Positions 15,395 to 24,268 of a stretch of DNA of 45,939 nucleotides are shown piece by piece; within the stretch, counting starts at the first letter, position 1, and every line of letters begins with the position of its first letter. Source of the DNA: Paludibacteraceae bacterium (GTDB taxonomy: Bacteria; Bacteroidota; Bacteroidia; Bacteroidales; Paludibacteraceae). The position numbers and the translations under genes are program-made. The notes under the pieces were generated by a model that saw nothing but the letters and a program-made list of their open reading frames with translations, was not told the origin of the DNA and searched no databases. The stretch covers positions 1 through 45,939 of the forward strand of contig JAKSLB010000025.1 of the NCBI GenBank assembly GCA_024401435.1. The letters run 5' to 3'.

Positions 15395-15628
15395 TTACTT
15401 TCTAGGCTTTGCTCCATGACGGAAGCGGATTCTTCCACGATTGAGGTCGTATGGCGAAATCTCAACATCAACCCAATCATCTGGTAGGATGCGAATGAAC
15501 TTGGTACGCAGTTTACCTGCGATGGTTGCACGGACAATATGTCCGTTTTCCAATTCAACATCAAACTGTTCATTCTTATGCTGTTCAAGTACCTTACCAA
15601 GAACAACTACACCTTCTTCTTTAGCCAT
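15395..15628 (-). CDS. infA: Translation initiation factor IF-1
   Basis: 77 aa, a full-length S1/OB-fold IF-1. It starts [15 protein letters not shown] and contains the family core [33 protein letters not shown] and [16 protein letters not shown]-1 binds the 30S A site and helps select start codons and initiator tRNA. The C-terminus has a short basic extension (GAKPRK). Ribosome site AAGGAAA precedes the ATG. It heads an operon of small genes. A phage copy may bias initiation toward phage mRNAs, for which leaderless geometry is common in this window. Confidence 0.93.
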   Translation of the reverse strand: MAKEEGVVVLGKVLEQHKNEQFDVELENGHIVRATIAGKLRTKFIRILPDDWVDVEISPYDLNRGRIRFRHGAKPRK

Positions 15629-15707
15629 AATTTCCTTTTTGGTTTAGGTTTTATATGTTTTGTAATAGATAATATAGAAATTTTTTAGTATTTGTAAAGG
15701 GTTTTGT

Positions 15708-17051
15708 ATGGTAAAATGTGAAAAAGGTTTAAATAATAACATTTACAAAGCATTATTTGATGGTTTTAAGACTGAAAAAATTAAAGTATGTCTAATAAAT
15801 TCCACAAATGATGAACAAAAATGGTATGACTTGAAAAATGTTGAAGTGGTGAACGACAACTACCTTCAAGACATTTCCTATCTTTCCACATATATACCAT
15901 CCTCACTATATGATATGATTTCAGATGAACTTGAAGATACCGATTTTGATGTGTATAAGTTCTTTGATTTCCATAGAAACGATAGCCAAGGATTGAGAGA
16001 ATGGATTAAAACCCAATGGTCACCATTTTTACGATTCACAAGTGGAGAATCTACATTAATAGCTACAAACATAATAAATGTGATGCAATTTATGTACAAG
16101 GTTAACCGTGTGTTCTCTAAAACTGATGATGGACTAGGATGGGATTGGGGAGAATTTTTCAACTCTATACCAGTTAAATATGATTCAAATGGTATGCCTA
16201 TAGGAATTGATACTAGCATATATACCGATGCAAAAATGTTGATGGATATGTTGGTTGAAGAATTTGTAAAACTATTCCTTATGATTTTGAATAGGAATGT
16301 GTTCTTCACACCTCACGGAGCACCTTTAGCACCATTTGAATATGATTTGCTACCAATGGATAAAATACAAGGTGATGTATATAGTGTTTCTAACAATTTT
16401 ATGTCAATGTTGGAAAATAATTATCTAAACACAAATATTATGGAAGATAGTTCAAGATTAAGAAAATTCTTTCTTAACATTTTTGACCTAAACATTTATC
16501 GTGATGATGATGGTCGGACTTATGATATAGTAACAGGTTTCTATAGAAATATTAATAACTACAACTACAATTTGCTAAATAATGATAATGATATTATTAA
16601 AAGAACAAATACCAACAATAAAAAGAACAAGACAGTCAATACCTTCATTGAATTTGAAAATTATGACTTTAAGGGTATGGACAAATTGAATGTTGAAGAA
16701 ACTCAATTGAACATAAACTACGATTTGATAAATGTAGTCAATAACGATGAATACTTTTCATTCAACTACATCAGTTTCTATTATACAACACTAAAAGCGA
16801 AAGATATAGTTGAACAATTCATACCAAAGACAACAGAAGAAATCTGTAAATTATTTAAAAAAGACCCTACAACTATAAATGAAACCGAACTAAATGAACT
16901 AATGGATAAAGTGTATAAAAATATGAACAATTTCAATAAAGATAACTTGTTTATGACATATAAGTTTGATAGGTTCTATACATTCAAGGATAGTTCTTGG
17001 AAAGTGATATTTAGCAAGAATTCAATACTATCATTGAAACAAACTACATAG
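15708..17051 (+). CDS. Hypothetical, probably structural protein, 447 aa
   Basis: AAAGGG precedes the ATG at 15708. The protein is rich in Asn, Asp and aromatic residues, without membrane segments. Residues about 95-190 (WIKTQWSPFLRFTSG..., MYKVNRVFSKTDDGLGWDWGEFF) are the most structured part; residues about 285-320 are an Asn/Lys-rich linker. The composition is like tail or baseplate proteins, but no family is recognised. It stands alone and ends at a UUCG-loop terminator. Confidence 0.5.
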   Translation: MVKCEKGLNNNIYKALFDGFKTEKIKVCLINSTNDEQKWYDLKNVEVVNDNYLQDISYLSTYIPSSLYDMISDELEDTDFDVYKFFDFHRNDSQGLREWIKTQWSPFLRFTSGESTLIATNIINVMQFMYKVNRVFSKTDDGLGWDWGEFFNSIPVKYDSNGMPIGIDTSIYTDAKMLMDMLVEEFVKLFLMILNRNVFFTPHGAPLAPFEYDLLPMDKIQGDVYSVSNNFMSMLENNYLNTNIMEDSSRLRKFFLNIFDLNIYRDDDGRTYDIVTGFYRNINNYNYNLLNNDNDIIKRTNTNNKKNKTVNTFIEFENYDFKGMDKLNVEETQLNINYDLINVVNNDEYFSFNYISFYYTTLKAKDIVEQFIPKTTEEICKLFKKDPTTINETELNELMDKVYKNMNNFNKDNLFMTYKFDRFYTFKDSSWKVIFSKNSILSLKQTT

Positions 17052-17055
17052 GATT

Positions 17056-17084
17056 TGGTGGGAAACTTCGGTTTCTCACTTTTT
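17056..17084 (+). terminator. UUCG-tetraloop terminator
   Basis: GTGGGAAAC (17058-17066), TTCG loop, GTTTCTCAC (17071-17079), then TTTTT. A 9-bp stem with one G-U pair closed by C(UUCG)G. Confidence 0.85.
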
Positions 17085-17192
17085 ATATTTAATTGTGCAG
17101 AGGTTATAGATTTCACTGCAATCATAAGAAACTATTTGGGATATTAAATATTCACCCTAAAAGAATATGTTAAATTAAAAGGAAATAAAAAT

Positions 17193-18290
17193 ATGGCAAA
17201 TAATTTGCTTAAAAAATTCTTGAAGTCCAATGCCGTTAAGGAATTGGTTGTCACCGAACTTGAAGATGACAAGTTCTTGTCATCTGGTATTCCATCCATT
17301 GACATTCTTGCAAGCGGTAGAATTGACGGAGGTATCCGTATCGGTTCTATCACCCAAATGAGTGCGGATTCCTCTGAAGGTAAGTCCCTTGTGGCTCTTA
17401 ACCTTTTGGCTAACGCATACAAGAATGGTATGGAATGTATCTATGTTGATACGGAAAACGCATTCAACGCAGGTATGATTGCCCTTGGTGCTTCTATGGG
17501 TATCAAGTTTGCAACCGAAAAGAATCCAGAAGGTGTTGTCGTTATCAAGTCCAAACTAATCTCTGATGTCAAGTCAATCTTCGCAACCGCAAGTGAAGGT
17601 CAATCTCGCAAGGAAAGAGAAAACACATTCTGTGTTCTTGACTCTTGGGGTGGTCTTGTCTCTATGCAGGTTATGGAAAAGGCAGAAGAAGGTTCTTCCT
17701 CCGTGGATATGGGTGCTACCGCAAAGTTCAAGAACGAACTTGCCAATGTCATCTCCGCAAGTGGTATCACCACTTTCGTAGTAAACCAAGTATATGATTC
17801 TCTATCCCTATATGGTGGTAGAACAATCCCAGGTGGTAAGCGTATATACTTCCTTTCTGATGGTATCATCCTAGTTACATCCTCCGCAAAGGACAAGGAT
17901 AAGGCTGGTGATGTCCGTGGAAAGATTTGTACGGCAATCATCAAGAAGGGTAGAAATGGTATGGAATCTGAAAAGGTGAAGTATCGTATTTCCAACAAGA
18001 ATGGTATTGACAAGTGGTATGGCTTGCTTGATGAATACATTGAAGCTGGACTTGTTGAAAAGTCAAAGCCAGGTTACTATTATCGTACCGAAATTGATGT
18101 TGATACCGAAACTGGTGAAATCACAAAGCAATGGAAGGAAGAAAGCACCTATACGGAAGATTTCTGTAAGGCACTTAACGAAAATCCAAAGTTCATTGAA
18201 CACATCAAGAACAAGTTCAGTCACACCATAAGTGAGGAAGAAAAGCCCACCGATGAAGACTTGAACGCAGAAGATGATGAACTTCCATAG
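17193..18290 (+). CDS. uvsX: RecA/UvsX-like recombinase
   Basis: 365 aa. RecA-fold order: N-terminal helical part with SSGIPSIDILASGRIDGGI, Walker A near residues 54-62 (SADSSEGKSL, the first glycine replaced), Walker B region around FCVLDSWGG, and the C-terminal FYYRTEIDVDTE-like extension ending in an acidic tail. It forms filaments on ssDNA and drives strand exchange for recombination-dependent replication and repair. Codon use is visibly richer in G and C than in its neighbours, as expected for high expression. AAAGGAAA precedes the ATG. A ~100-nt leader after a TTTTTATATTT box (17080-17090) contains a GCAG/CTGC hairpin. Confidence 0.9.
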   Translation: MANNLLKKFLKSNAVKELVVTELEDDKFLSSGIPSIDILASGRIDGGIRIGSITQMSADSSEGKSLVALNLLANAYKNGMECIYVDTENAFNAGMIALGASMGIKFATEKNPEGVVVIKSKLISDVKSIFATASEGQSRKERENTFCVLDSWGGLVSMQVMEKAEEGSSSVDMGATAKFKNELANVISASGITTFVVNQVYDSLSLYGGRTIPGGKRIYFLSDGIILVTSSAKDKDKAGDVRGKICTAIIKKGRNGMESEKVKYRISNKNGIDKWYGLLDEYIEAGLVEKSKPGYYYRTEIDVDTETGEITKQWKEESTYTEDFCKALNENPKFIEHIKNKFSHTISEEEKPTDEDLNAEDDELP

Positions 18291-18292
18291 TC

Positions 18293-21007
18293 CTAGACAA
18301 GTTCTATCACTAGGTTGTTAGAAACATCATTAGAAGGAGTTATGGTTGCACTAAACTGTAACTCCTTTATTTTATCCGTTTCTATTGTACCCTCTATTGT
18401 ATTATAGTAATCAATGTATGTAAATGTGTTATCCGTGAAATCCATTTGATTTTGAGTAAACACTAACATACCATCCGTCTTGTTTCCAACATATCCTTCT
18501 ACACTCTTTGGTGTTTCCTCAATGGTCAAGAAATGTCCGCTAACAGCATATTGTGGTGTCTTGTTTGTGTAAATGGTATCATTAGAATAACGACCCCAAG
18601 CATTAAAGTCAACCCTAGGACTCATTCTATCCTTTGCGTGTTTTCTCAATTCACTATACTTGAAAACATTGTCAGTTGCATTCTTTGTATTTTCATCGCC
18701 TTCTACACTATTGTATATCTCAACGCCATTTATCTTGTTGCTAATTTTAACCTTATAGTCAAAATCGTGTTCCACAAACCTTAACCATCCAAGTGGTATT
18801 GAATAATTGAAATTCAACACACCGCCTTCATATCCATCTTCAAGGATAACACCATCATTGAAACCAAATGGTGGTTGCTTTTGTGCTTCTTGTTCATCAT
18901 TAGTTCTTGCTATTACAAGAATATCGTTGATGTCATCCGTATGACCCAAGAAATAGAAATTGTATACATCCGCTTCTAAAATATTTCCTTGGATGTCATA
19001 ATTGACCGCTCCATTCTTTTTTAGGAACTTTGATTCGTATGGATATTCCGTAAACACATATTCCGTACCATAGGTTGTCTTTTCAACTGTTTGGAACTTT
19101 GCAAATCTCTTTAATTTAACCTTATCTCTAATATAGTTGTCATTCAAAATGACATTATCAAGACTTCCATATCTTTCAATAAATTCGGCTTTGTCTTCCT
19201 CATTGTTCATATAGTACATAATGTTGCCATAGGAATCCTTGACAATTTCTTCTTCTACTTCAACACTCTTGCTATGACAATCCCTAACAACAAGGTCACT
19301 ATATGAAGTGTACAAACCAACACCATTCATACTATACTTTAGATTGATTGCATCAAACAATTTGTATTCGGTGTTTCCATACTTTCCATTGGTTATTTCT
19401 GATATGTTATGGGTAATCATTGATACGGGTGGTTGTATTATGATATTTACAGTTTCATCAAAAGTATCACCTGTTATATGCAATACCTTTCCAAGGCTAT
19501 CCTTTGAGCAAGTTATATTATACACAGCCTTGACATAGAAACCTTGCTTTGTATTATGATAGAACTTGCTATCATATTTAGTGTTCACATCAAAGTAATC
19601 ACTTACTTCATTTACACCCTTATACTTGAATCTATCATACTTGTAATTCAAAAGACCAATTGCATCATTAAATTCATCTTCGGTAAAAGTCATACTATCT
19701 TCATTTACCGCAACATCACCACTTTCGGTTATGATGTCATCACATTCGCCCTCACCTTCATAGGTTTGATTTACTATTAGGTCATCCGCTTGGTCTCTTA
19801 TGGCTTGATATCCGTCTTGATTTTCAATGAAGTCTATTAGACCACCTTCGGTTATAAGGTTGTTCAATAGGATTTCAAGTTGTTGGAAGTTCACAAAGAC
19901 TTGTGTTTCCTCAATCCTATACATATCATCCTTGTAGTCCTCTGAATTTATTATGAACTCCAAGTAGTGTAGGAAGCAATTGCCTAGGACAACATCAAAG
20001 TTATACCCACCATCAATGTTCTTCCAATTGTCTATGTATGCGTATGGTTGATGGGCGTATGAAAGTGTTCCGTCACAAACCCAATGGTAATCCTTTAACC
20101 ATTCCAATTGCTTACATTCTTCTGAAGTATAGTTACCACTAATAACATAGGTCTTATGAACATCAACCAATGTCATACCAGTCTTGTCAAATTCTTCAGC
20201 TTTAAGAGCTACAAATACTGGTCTAACCATAACCTCACAAGTTTCTATTACAATATATTCACAAGTATTTAGGAAAGATAGACAATTCTCTATTGATAGG
20301 TATCTCTTATAGTCCGTAATCTTTTCAATAGTCAAAGTGTTGAATATTGTATTATCTGGATACAATTCTCTATATTCATTAACATCAACTATGCTACACA
20401 ATGCCCAATAATCAATCATAGTCTTTTGACTATAATTGACACCAGTTATCTTCAACTTCAACTTAATCAAGGGATTGTATAGTTTAGTGTTCAAGTAAGC
20501 AAACAATGACTTGTACTTTTCACGATATTCGGCATAAGTTTCGCTATCAACACCATATTCTTCATTATCATAAAAGAATGGAAATTGTATGCCGTTTGAT
20601 GTTATGACATAATCTTTAGAATCAATTTGCCACTTGTCATGTGTATAGAACTTGAAAGAGTGTTTTTTGTTATCATTAGTAACTAGGGTTCTATAGTCAC
20701 CATTCAAAGAAACATTCAATTCAAGGTATCTTGAATCACCGACACCTTCCCAATTACAATATGCTATTTGTTCAAACCAACCAGCCGTAGAGAACCAAGG
20801 GAACACAGTACCAGTCTTGTCCATAATCATTGTGGAGAACTTGTCACATTCAAGCCTAGATTCAATACCCAATCCAAAGTTCACAAAGCAATAACTACCT
20901 TCACCAAGATTATTAATGGTGATATCGTAATTTCCGTCATTTTGGATACATTTTAGGCTATTTGAATCACCCAAGTCGGTTGTATTTGAGACACTAGAAT
21001 TGTACAT
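18293..21007 (-). CDS. Large hypothetical, probably tail/baseplate protein
   Basis: 904 aa, no membrane segments, beta-rich throughout with many Tyr, Asn and Asp residues. It starts MYNSSVSNTTDLGDSNSLKC. Segments such as GEGSYCFVNFGLGIESRLEC and NYDFVVLGNCFLHYLEF-like stretches do not match a family I know. Size, composition and position next to other structural-looking genes suggest a virion protein. The gene ends 3 nt from the convergent uvsX stop, with no terminator between them. Upstream is an AAATATATAATATAT tract next to the ATG. Confidence 0.5.
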   Translation of the reverse strand: MYNSSVSNTTDLGDSNSLKCIQNDGNYDITINNLGEGSYCFVNFGLGIESRLECDKFSTMIMDKTGTVFPWFSTAGWFEQIAYCNWEGVGDSRYLELNVSLNGDYRTLVTNDNKKHSFKFYTHDKWQIDSKDYVITSNGIQFPFFYDNEEYGVDSETYAEYREKYKSLFAYLNTKLYNPLIKLKLKITGVNYSQKTMIDYWALCSIVDVNEYRELYPDNTIFNTLTIEKITDYKRYLSIENCLSFLNTCEYIVIETCEVMVRPVFVALKAEEFDKTGMTLVDVHKTYVISGNYTSEECKQLEWLKDYHWVCDGTLSYAHQPYAYIDNWKNIDGGYNFDVVLGNCFLHYLEFIINSEDYKDDMYRIEETQVFVNFQQLEILLNNLITEGGLIDFIENQDGYQAIRDQADDLIVNQTYEGEGECDDIITESGDVAVNEDSMTFTEDEFNDAIGLLNYKYDRFKYKGVNEVSDYFDVNTKYDSKFYHNTKQGFYVKAVYNITCSKDSLGKVLHITGDTFDETVNIIIQPPVSMITHNISEITNGKYGNTEYKLFDAINLKYSMNGVGLYTSYSDLVVRDCHSKSVEVEEEIVKDSYGNIMYYMNNEEDKAEFIERYGSLDNVILNDNYIRDKVKLKRFAKFQTVEKTTYGTEYVFTEYPYESKFLKKNGAVNYDIQGNILEADVYNFYFLGHTDDINDILVIARTNDEQEAQKQPPFGFNDGVILEDGYEGGVLNFNYSIPLGWLRFVEHDFDYKVKISNKINGVEIYNSVEGDENTKNATDNVFKYSELRKHAKDRMSPRVDFNAWGRYSNDTIYTNKTPQYAVSGHFLTIEETPKSVEGYVGNKTDGMLVFTQNQMDFTDNTFTYIDYYNTIEGTIETDKIKELQFSATITPSNDVSNNLVIELV

Positions 21008-21026
21008 ATATATTATATATTTGGCA

Positions 21027-21055
21027 TTGACAAGTATACAAAATGAAACTAAATT
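21027..21055 (+). promoter_or_regulatory. Sigma70-type promoter
   Basis: TTGACA (21027-21032), 17 bp, TAAATT (21050-21055). It drives the 25-residue membrane peptide at 21080. Confidence 0.65.
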
Positions 21056-21079
21056 TCAATTATTAATTTGGAGGATAGA

Positions 21080-21157
21080 ATGAGTAAGAAATCTTTGATT
21101 TGTGTAATGACTATTGGACTATTTTTCTGGAGTTATCTCATTTTCGTTCTAATCTAA
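21080..21157 (+). CDS. 25-residue single-pass membrane peptide
   Basis: ATG at 21080 with GGAGGA six bases upstream. It encodes MSKKSLICVMTIGLFFWSYL followed by IFVLI: a basic start and one hydrophobic helix. It has its own promoter and a terminator immediately behind (21154-21182), so a one-gene transcription unit is certain enough. Function unknown; such phage peptides often act on the host membrane or block superinfection. Confidence 0.65.
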   Translation: MSKKSLICVMTIGLFFWSYLIFVLI

Positions 21158-21182
21158 ACCAACCACCTAGGTTGGTTTTTTA
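21154..21182 (+). terminator. Terminator
   Basis: AAACCAACC (21156-21164) pairs with GGTTGGTTT (21170-21178), followed by T-run. Confidence 0.85.
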
Positions 21183-21220
21183 ATGGAAAATTGGAAAAAT
21201 ATATATTTCATAAATAAACT

Positions 21221-21874
21221 ATGAACGATTTACAAGCACTAAAAGAACAATTTAAGAAAGACTTGAGCACTATCGTAGAAGAAAGTGTTTTCAATGTCAA
21301 GTATGAAGATAACTTCAAGTTCAAGTTCTTGAACGAAGAAGATGACCCATTTGCCGATGATGGCGATGATATGGGCGGTGATGATGATGGTGGTTCTAGT
21401 GATGGTGACGGTGATACCGAAATACCTGAAGGCGAAGAACAACCAGTAGAGAGAGAAAAGGATGATGACTTTGAAAAGGGCATCAAGAACCAAGATAGTG
21501 TCGTCCTAGACAAGGTTCCTGCTGGAAAGACCATATATAGTGCCGACAAGCTACTAGCAAACATAGATGCAATGCTTTCCGCAACCACCGATAGTGAAGA
21601 ACTAAACATTCTCAACGCACTAAAGTCTTGTGCCGAGTTCGTATTTAGCGGACAAAAACTTGTATATGAGGATTTAGAACCAATCCAAGATACCAAGAAG
21701 TTCAAGAACATACTGAAGGATGTCTTGAAGGGTGTAGATAGCAAGTCAAAGAACTACTTCAAGTTCAAGATTTCAAAGACTATGCAAGACAAGGCAAACG
21801 AAGAAAAGTTGAAAAAGGCTGAAGCTGAAAACAACATAGATAAGATAAGAGATAACTTATTGGAACTTGTATAA
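21221..21874 (+). CDS. Acidic protein, possibly head core/scaffold-like
   Basis: 217 aa. Residues about 1-35 are helical and basic-acidic; at 36-40 KFLNEEDD holds an LNE motif. Then follows a very acidic Gly/Asp/Glu linker (about 42-72, DDGDDMGGDDDGG-like). The remaining part is helical with a charged coiled C-terminus. Similar acidic, coiled proteins serve as prohead core components, but no family match is seen. It begins a three-gene run to 22927 with 3-nt gaps. A TATATATTT box lies 13 nt before the ATG. Confidence 0.45.
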   Translation: MNDLQALKEQFKKDLSTIVEESVFNVKYEDNFKFKFLNEEDDPFADDGDDMGGDDDGGSSDGDGDTEIPEGEEQPVEREKDDDFEKGIKNQDSVVLDKVPAGKTIYSADKLLANIDAMLSATTDSEELNILNALKSCAEFVFSGQKLVYEDLEPIQDTKKFKNILKDVLKGVDSKSKNYFKFKISKTMQDKANEEKLKKAEAENNIDKIRDNLLELV

Positions 21875-21877
21875 TAG

Positions 21878-22159
21878 ATGCGTTTCTCAACATTTCATAA
21901 AATAATGAATATTGACCACTTTCTTCACAAGAACTCAAAGACAAAATATGAGTATCTTATGATGAAAGACCTTGCCAATATTATCATTACAGCCATTCAA
22001 GAAAAGGATGTGGAAACCCTCATCTATGTGGTTACTACGGGTAATTGTCCTAGTAGCAAGCAAAAGAGGATTCTAGGATACATCCTTTCTACCGAATTGG
22101 CTAGTTACAAGAAATCCGCATTAGTCAATCTCATTGAAAATGGAATAAACGATTGGTAA
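21878..22159 (+). CDS. Small helical protein
   Basis: 93 aa, all-helical, starting 3 nt after the preceding stop. It reads MRFSTFHKIMNIDHFLHKNS... with a central EKDVETLIYVVTTGNCPSSKQ. No recognised family. Coupled with its neighbours, so possibly part of the same structural assembly. Confidence 0.5.
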   Translation: MRFSTFHKIMNIDHFLHKNSKTKYEYLMMKDLANIIITAIQEKDVETLIYVVTTGNCPSSKQKRILGYILSTELASYKKSALVNLIENGINDW

Positions 22160-22162
22160 ACT

Positions 22163-22927
22163 ATGTTAGCTATTTTTGACAAGGACAAATCAGCACTACC
22201 TTTGGATAAATCCCACATCACAAGTTCCGTGCTAAATGTGAACTTCGTTGAAGGATATTATCTTTCCAATTATGAAACAATTTTCCAAGACCTTACTACG
22301 ATAGCAAAAGCCGACTATGTTACCGCATATACCAATTCTGATGTGATATATGACTTTATCAACAATAAGGACAATATCGTAGATGTAATCATAAAGGTTG
22401 AAGGTAGAAACGAAAACGATAACATATTTGCCGATAGGATTCTAAAGTTTGAAGATTCCGTCAACTTCTCAACTTTTGACACATATTCTGAAAACTTTAG
22501 GGATAACATCAAGACATTCAAGTATGACCTAATCAAGAAACACCTTTGGAAACCCTCAAACATAAACAATTGGGCTACAAAGAATGATGTTAAGATTTCT
22601 TTACAAAAGATTCTTACCGATTATGATTATTTCCTTGCCAATGTATATGATGACTTGTACCTTAACGCTTGTAGCGAAGAAGACAAGAAATCCTATGTTG
22701 TTGACCTATCAAATTGTAGCAAGAACCTAGTGGTAAAATACAAGAGCGAATTCGTACAAAGATACAACAATTCAATAATGGTTGCAGATGAAGTCCTTGT
22801 GAAGAACCCAATCGTTAGGAAAATCTATTGCCTATCAAATGTATATCAAAAGTTCCAAAAGAACTACCCAAAGCTACAAGTCATTCCACTAACAAAAAGA
22901 AACTTTGAAATGATTGCTTTAATTTAA
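22163..22927 (+). CDS. Hypothetical protein, 254 aa
   Basis: Starts 3 nt after the 93-aa gene. Mixed alpha/beta, acidic, no membrane segment. Last gene of the operon, ended by the hairpin at 22934-22953. No family recognised. Arrangement suggests a virion assembly role, but this is only context. Confidence 0.5.
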   Translation: MLAIFDKDKSALPLDKSHITSSVLNVNFVEGYYLSNYETIFQDLTTIAKADYVTAYTNSDVIYDFINNKDNIVDVIIKVEGRNENDNIFADRILKFEDSVNFSTFDTYSENFRDNIKTFKYDLIKKHLWKPSNINNWATKNDVKISLQKILTDYDYFLANVYDDLYLNACSEEDKKSYVVDLSNCSKNLVVKYKSEFVQRYNNSIMVADEVLVKNPIVRKIYCLSNVYQKFQKNYPKLQVIPLTKRNFEMIALI

Positions 22928-22933
22928 ATTTTA

Positions 22934-22956
22934 TGCACCTTGTTAAAGGTGCATTT
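22934..22956 (+). terminator. Terminator
   Basis: TGCACCTT (22934-22941), 4-nt loop, AAGGTGCA (22946-22953), followed by TTT. The mobile element begins 11 bp further on. Confidence 0.65.
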
Positions 22957-22964
22957 ATATATTT
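22957..22964 (+). repeat. 8-bp direct repeat, probable target-site duplication (left copy)
   Basis: ATATATTT directly outside the left inverted repeat. The same octamer stands directly outside the right one (24376-24383). The octamer is AT-rich and common here, so coincidence is possible. Confidence 0.6.
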
Positions 22965-22994
22965 GGCTCTGTTCCCCCAAATGTTGATGAAAAA
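22965..22994 (+). repeat. Left terminal inverted repeat
   Basis: Begins GGCTCTGTTCCCCCAAA and continues TGTTGATGAAAAA; matches the reverse complement of 24345-24375 except for one missing G. Confidence 0.9.
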
Positions 22995-23040
22995 TAAAAT
23001 GATATAAAACATATATAAACTATAGGTATAAAGTGGAATA

Positions 23041-23124
23041 CTGGCACTATGATATATAAGAGTTTAAGTGGTTGTTACGCCACTGTCCTATCTTGAATGT
23101 GCCAGATTCTAGATAGGATTTTTT
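23041..23124 (+). promoter_or_regulatory. Structured leader before tnpB
   Basis: Three inverted repeats lie in the tnpB leader: CTGGCAC/GTGCCAG (23041-23047, 23099-23105), AGTGG/CCACT (23067-23071, 23080-23084) and CCTATCT/AGATAGG (23087-23093, 23111-23117), the last followed by TTTTTT. The first and last pairs cannot nest, so they form a pseudoknot or alternative folds. The last one looks like a terminator placed five bases before the tnpB start. It could be an attenuator or the left-end hairpins of an IS605-like core. Confidence 0.5.
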
Positions 23125-23128
23125 GTTT

Positions 23129-24268
23129 ATGAAACGGGCGTATAAGATAAGACTATATCCTACAATAAAGCAACAAGTCTTCTTTAAGAAGACATTTGGC
23201 TGTGTTCGTTTCGTGCAAAACAAATATCTTGAACTTAAGCAAGACATATACAAGGGAACTGGAAAACAATTCTATCCAAAACTTGCATCATTCAAAGAAG
23301 AATGGGAATGGCTTCACGAAGCCGACAGTCAAGGGTTATGCAATGCTATCCGTGATATTGAAGGTGCTTATACATCATTTTTCAATGGTAAAACAAAATT
23401 CCCTAAATTTAAACGGAAGAATGACAAGCAGTCTTATCGTAATGGTATGATGAGGAAAACCATAGCTGAATTAATTTCTGATAAGCGAATATTCATCCCA
23501 AAGGCTGGCTGGGTAAAATTTAGACAAGATTATGATTTCGCTGACATACACATTAATAAAGTTTGTAATATAACCATTGAACTATCCAAGACAGGTAAAT
23601 ACTTTTGTTCCATTCTATGTGATGTTATTGATTATGAACCATTACCTAAAAACAATTATTCCATTGGCATTGACCTTGGTATCAAGGATTTCTTGATAGA
23701 TAGTAACGGCTTCGTAACAGAAAACCCTAAATATTTCCGTCATAGTGAGTGTAAACTTGCAAAAGAACAACGGAAGTTATCACATTGTGTAAGAGGGTCA
23801 CAAAACTATAAGAAACAAAAACATCGTGTTGCGTTGGTACACGAAAAAATAACAAACCAACGAAAAGATTTTCAGCACAAAATCGCAAAGAGATTGATTG
23901 TAGAGAACCAATACATCTTCTCTGAAGATTTGAAAGTCAAAAATATGCTAAAGAATCACAAATTGGCTAAATCCATAGCCGATGCTTCGTGGACTTCATT
24001 CACCAATATGCTTGAATATAAAGCAAAGTGGTACGGAAGGACATATTTGAAAGTAAGTTCATTCTATCCGTCTAGCAAGCTATGTAATTGTTGTGGATAT
24101 AAAAACACTACTCTAACTCTAGGTGATAGAGAATGGACTTGCCCTCAATGTGGTTCTTGGCTTGATAGAGATAAGAATGCTGCGGTTAATATCCTCACCG
24201 AAGGCACGCACATTCTAATGACTACCGTAGGGCTTACGGAAGGTGGCATTTCCACCAAAGACTGTTGA
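23129..24268 (+). CDS. tnpB: TnpB RNA-guided nuclease (IS200/IS605-type)
   Basis: 379 aa from the ATG at 23129. RuvC-I aspartate D182 (SIGIDLGIKD), RuvC-II glutamate E266 (IFSEDLKV), zinc ribbon C319/C322 and C338/C341, and RuvC-III D346 (LDRDKNAAVNI) are all present, so the nuclease should be active. Family knowledge: TnpB uses an RNA from the element's right end to cut matching DNA and helps the element persist. No tnpA accompanies it. The N-terminus (RAYKIRLYPT) is the classic start of the family. Codon use resembles the phage, so the insertion need not be recent. Confidence 0.93.
   Translation: MKRAYKIRLYPTIKQQVFFKKTFGCVRFVQNKYLELKQDIYKGTGKQFYPKLASFKEEWEWLHEADSQGLCNAIRDIEGAYTSFFNGKTKFPKFKRKNDKQSYRNGMMRKTIAELISDKRIFIPKAGWVKFRQDYDFADIHINKVCNITIELSKTGKYFCSILCDVIDYEPLPKNNYSIGIDLGIKDFLIDSNGFVTENPKYFRHSECKLAKEQRKLSHCVRGSQNYKKQKHRVALVHEKITNQRKDFQHKIAKRLIVENQYIFSEDLKVKNMLKNHKLAKSIADASWTSFTNMLEYKAKWYGRTYLKVSSFYPSSKLCNCCGYKNTTLTLGDREWTCPQCGSWLDRDKNAAVNILTEGTHILMTTVGLTEGGISTKDC

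Noticed and set aside
15878-17789. Antisense frames of 70-146 codons opposite the 447-aa and uvsX genes
   Set aside because: They lie fully inside recognised or clearly coding genes, lack ribosome sites and have the composition of reverse-strand shadows.
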